Origin: an uncultured Rhizobiaceae group bacterium
Lineage (GTDB): Bacteria > Pseudomonadota > Alphaproteobacteria > Rhizobiales > Rhizobiaceae
Reading direction: 5' to 3'
Assembly: GCA_938009335.1 (NCBI GenBank)
Contig: CALLHT010000070.1
Location: forward strand, 1-16,868
DNA: 16,868 bases
Within the stretch, counting starts at the first letter, position 1. Every line of letters begins with the position of its first letter. Shown here piece after piece: positions 14,213 through 16,868 of this stretch. The translations under genes were made by a program, and so were the position numbers. A model generated the notes under the pieces. The model saw only the letters and a list, made by a program, of their open reading frames with translations, did no database searches and was not told the DNA's origin.

Positions 14213-15712
14213 GTGCAGCAGATTTCACACTTTATCGACGGCAACTATGTCGAAGGAAAATCAGGCCGTTCTGCGGATGTTTTCAACCCCGCAACCGGTG
14301 AGGTTCAGGCACAGGTGCCTCTTGCAAATAGCGACGAGTTAAACGCAGCAATCGCCAGTGCAAAAGCGGCACAACCTGCTTGGGCAGCTGTGAACCCACA
14401 AAACAGAGCACGTGTGATGATGAAGTTTGTTTCTCTTCTCCAGCGTGACATGGACAAGCTTGCAGAAGCGCTATCCCGCGAGCATGGCAAAACCATACCG
14501 GACGCAAAGGGCGACATTCAACGCGGTCTTGAAGTTGCGGAATTCTGCATCGGCGCACCGCATCTACTCAAAGGTGAATTTACTGAAGGTGCCGGCCCTG
14601 GCATTGATATGCATTCAGTACGCCAGCCCTTGGGCGTGGTTGCAGGCATTACACCGTTCAACTTCCCGGCCATGATCCCGATGTGGAAATTCTGCCCGGC
14701 GATTGTTTGCGGCAATGCGTTTATCCTGAAGCCATCCGAGCGCGATCCATCCGTTCCAAACATGCTTGCGGAATTGATGAAAGAAGCAGGTCTTCCTGAT
14801 GGCATTTTACAGGTAGTGCATGGCGACAAGGAAGCCGTTGATTGCCTGCTCGACCATGAAGACATCATGGCCGTTGGCTTTGTGGGCTCTACGCCGATCG
14901 CGGAATATGTCTACACACGCGGGTGTGCAAATGGCAAACGCGTTCAGTGTTTTGGCGGCGCGAAAAACCACATGATCATCATGCCGGATGCAGATATGGA
15001 CCAAGCCGCAGACGCGCTGATCGGCGCAGGCTACGGTGCAGCAGGCGAGCGTTGTATGGCTGTTTCTGTTGCAGTGCCAGTGGGCGAAGAGACCGCCGAC
15101 CGTTTGATGGAAAAACTTACACCGCGCGTAGAAAACCTGAAAATCGCACCTTATACAGCAGGCGATGATGCGGACTTCGGTCCACTCGTCACCCAAGACG
15201 CATATAACCGCGTTAAAGGTTATGTGGATGCAGGCGTTAAAGAGGGCGCAAACCTGGTGGTTGATGGCCGTGACTTCTCCATGCAGGGCTACGAGAACGG
15301 TTACTTCATCGGCGGCTGTCTTTTCGACAATGTCACTAAGGATATGTCGATTTACAAAGAAGAAATCTTTGGCCCTGTGCTTTCAGTCGTGCGTGCACAA
15401 AATTACGAAGAAGGCATCGACCTTGCCATGTCTCACGAATACGGCAATGGCGTTGCAATCTACACGCGCGATGGCGACACCGCACGTGACTTTGCAAACC
15501 GCATCAACATCGGCATGGTTGGCGTAAACGTACCAATTCCTGTGCCTTTGGCCTACTACACATTCGGTGGTTGGAAGCGTTCAGGCTTTGGCGATCTAAA
15601 CCAGCATGGCCCTGATGCATTCAAGTTCTACACCAGAACTAAAACCATCACCTCCCGTTGGCCATCCGGCATCAAGGAAGGTGCTGAGTTCTCCATTCCA
15701 ACCATGAACTAG
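14213..15712 (+). CDS. mmsA: CoA-acylating methylmalonate-semialdehyde dehydrogenase
   Basis: MmsA oxidises methylmalonate semialdehyde (and malonate semialdehyde) with NAD+ and CoA to propionyl-CoA (acetyl-CoA), a late step of valine and thymine and also myo-inositol degradation. The 499-residue product has the exact family length. Motifs are ITPFNFPAMIPMW (146-158), KPSERDPS (173-180), the Rossmann GSTPIAEYV (225-233), FGGAKNH (247-253) and GAAGERCMAVS with nucleophile C281. The usual ALDH general-base glutamate is replaced by asparagine (N252), as is normal for CoA-acylating members. The alternative role as IolA is less likely because an isobutyryl-CoA dehydrogenase gene follows 13 bases downstream and no inositol gene is near. 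GTG start is supported by GGGAGG 5 bases before it. Confidence 0.96.
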   Translation: MQQISHFIDGNYVEGKSGRSADVFNPATGEVQAQVPLANSDELNAAIASAKAAQPAWAAVNPQNRARVMMKFVSLLQRDMDKLAEALSREHGKTIPDAKGDIQRGLEVAEFCIGAPHLLKGEFTEGAGPGIDMHSVRQPLGVVAGITPFNFPAMIPMWKFCPAIVCGNAFILKPSERDPSVPNMLAELMKEAGLPDGILQVVHGDKEAVDCLLDHEDIMAVGFVGSTPIAEYVYTRGCANGKRVQCFGGAKNHMIIMPDADMDQAADALIGAGYGAAGERCMAVSVAVPVGEETADRLMEKLTPRVENLKIAPYTAGDDADFGPLVTQDAYNRVKGYVDAGVKEGANLVVDGRDFSMQGYENGYFIGGCLFDNVTKDMSIYKEEIFGPVLSVVRAQNYEEGIDLAMSHEYGNGVAIYTRDGDTARDFANRINIGMVGVNVPIPVPLAYYTFGGWKRSGFGDLNQHGPDAFKFYTRTKTITSRWPSGIKEGAEFSIPTMN

Positions 15713-15725
15713 AAGCGAGGGGCAA

Positions 15726-16868
15726 ATGGATTTCGCGCTCACAGAAGAACAAAACGCCATATACGATATGGCCTTTGGCTTTGGGCAGGAAGCAATTGCC
15801 CCATATGCACTTCAATGGGATGAAGAAGGTTCATTCCCAAAAGAGGTTCTCCGGTCAGCTGGGGAACTTGGCATGGCAGGCATTTATGTGCGCGAAGATG
15901 TGGGTGGATCAAATCTCAAACGTTTTGACTCCACGTTGATTTTCGAAGCGCTTGCCTATGCCTGCCCGTCAATTGCGTCGTTCATATCAATTCACAACAT
16001 GACCGCGTGGATGATCGACACCTATGGGTCAGAAGAGCAGCGCCAGAAGTGGTTGCCGCAAATGACCACGCTGGAAAAATACTGTTCTTATTGCCTTACA
16101 GAACCTGGCTCCGGATCGGATGCCGCTGCACTTAAAACCAAAGCCGAGATGGATGGCAATGGCTGGAAAATCAATGGCGGTAAAACCTTCATCTCCGGTG
16201 GAGAAACATCCGAGCTTTATCTCGCCATGGTGCGCACGGGCGGCGAAGGGCCAAAGGGCGTTTCTGCCGTTCTGGTCGAAAATCCGACAGAAGGTCTGTC
16301 ATTTGGCGCGAATGAGCGAAAGATGGGCTGGCGTGCGCAACCTACTGCGCAAGTTCTGTTTGATGATTGTAAAATCCCGGCTGACCAATTGATTGGCGAG
16401 GAAGGCGCTGGCTTCAAATACGCTATGTCTGGTCTTGATGGGGGGCGATTAAACATCGCCGCATCTGCATTAGGGGCAGCCCAATTCGCGCTCGATAAAA
16501 CGCTTAGCTATATGAAAGAACGCAAGGCATTCGGCAAACCGATTGCTGAGTTTCAGGCACTTCAGTTTCGTGTTGCGGATATGGAAACCGATCTTCAAGC
16601 CGCACGCGTGTTCTTGCGTCAAGCAGCATGGAAACTCGACAACAAAGCACCAGATGCAACCAAACATTGCGCCATGGCAAAACGCCTTGTAACCGATTTA
16701 TCGTTCCGCGTTGCCAATGACGCTCTGCAACTTCATGGCGGATACGGATATCTCTCAGATTATGGCATTGAGAAAATCGTTCGTGACCTCCGCGTTCATC
16801 AGATACTCGAAGGTACCAACGAGATCATGCGGATGATCATCTCTCGCCAAATGCTGGCGGAGGTTTAA
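15726..16868 (+). CDS. acyl-CoA dehydrogenase, probably isobutyryl-CoA dehydrogenase
   Basis: A 380-residue FAD flavoenzyme of the acyl-CoA dehydrogenase family that would convert isobutyryl-CoA to methacrylyl-CoA, passing electrons to ETF. It has the N-terminal helical domain, the FAD motif YCLTEPGSGSDA (122-133) and ISGGETSELY (156-165), MGWRAQPTAQV (200-210), the KERKAFGKPI helix (264-273), QLHGGYGYLSDY (335-346) and LEGTNEIMR (361-369), whose E362 is the catalytic base. Substrate is inferred from the neighbour mmsA: both enzymes belong to valine breakdown, and mmsB and an enoyl-CoA hydratase/hydrolase would be expected beyond the edge. GAGGGG stands before the ATG. Its stop codon is the last three bases of the window, so the gene is complete. 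Confidence 0.94.
   Translation: MDFALTEEQNAIYDMAFGFGQEAIAPYALQWDEEGSFPKEVLRSAGELGMAGIYVREDVGGSNLKRFDSTLIFEALAYACPSIASFISIHNMTAWMIDTYGSEEQRQKWLPQMTTLEKYCSYCLTEPGSGSDAAALKTKAEMDGNGWKINGGKTFISGGETSELYLAMVRTGGEGPKGVSAVLVENPTEGLSFGANERKMGWRAQPTAQVLFDDCKIPADQLIGEEGAGFKYAMSGLDGGRLNIAASALGAAQFALDKTLSYMKERKAFGKPIAEFQALQFRVADMETDLQAARVFLRQAAWKLDNKAPDATKHCAMAKRLVTDLSFRVANDALQLHGGYGYLSDYGIEKIVRDLRVHQILEGTNEIMRMIISRQMLAEV

Noticed and set aside
1..16868. Mobile element, defence system, CRISPR, phage or secondary-metabolite cluster
   Set aside because: No transposase, integrase, nuclease, toxin-antitoxin, direct-repeat array or synthase was seen on either strand; gene content is housekeeping and catabolic, with even composition.

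Overview
The window looks like an ordinary chromosomal stretch of an alphaproteobacterium, most likely of the Hyphomicrobiales (Rhizobiales) side. The evidence is the order argH - small lipoprotein - lysA - DUF4175/TIGR02302 with tlpA divergent from argH, the pair mtgA - rpmF, and a LysR gene divergent from mmsA, all of which I recall from that group. Base composition is moderate and even across the window. I see no transposase, integrase, phage gene, CRISPR array, tRNA or rRNA, and no tract that looks recently acquired. Coding density is high: no gene-free stretch exceeds about 140 bases.

Left part (1-3736, all minus strand): argH, an LptM-like lipoprotein, lysA and a DUF4175 membrane protein that runs off the left edge, probably one transcription unit. 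It pairs the last steps of arginine and lysine/diaminopimelate synthesis with envelope genes. Next, on the plus strand, comes tlpA (3780-4454), a membrane-anchored thioredoxin, convergent with a PAS-GGDEF-EAL protein (minus) whose GGDEF motif is degenerate while the EAL catalytic residues are kept. Upstream of that on the same strand is a cytoplasmic gamma-glutamyltransferase family gene, divergent from a small GlcG/HbpS family gene.

Middle part (8341-11004): an unrecognised small four-helix membrane protein with its own promoter and a perfect 13-bp inverted repeat; rpmF with an intrinsic terminator behind it and a second terminator-like hairpin in front of it; mtgA; and divergent ispA. mtgA and ispA both touch cell-wall and polyprenyl biology (peptidoglycan glycan-strand polymerisation; farnesyl-PP for undecaprenyl-PP and quinones).

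Right part (11090-16868): an exported protein that appears to be two NTF2-like domains in tandem, a CNNM/CBS membrane protein, and a valine-catabolism locus: a LysR regulator divergent from mmsA, followed 13 bases later by isobutyryl-CoA dehydrogenase, whose stop codon is the last base of the window.

I found no convincing new multi-gene system. The observations most worth a second look are the tandem NTF2-like secreted protein, the hairpin in the rpmF leader, the overlapping terminator/promoter/operator in front of the small membrane protein, and the degenerate-GGDEF/intact-EAL protein. Several genes start at non-ATG codons, supported by good ribosome binding sites.
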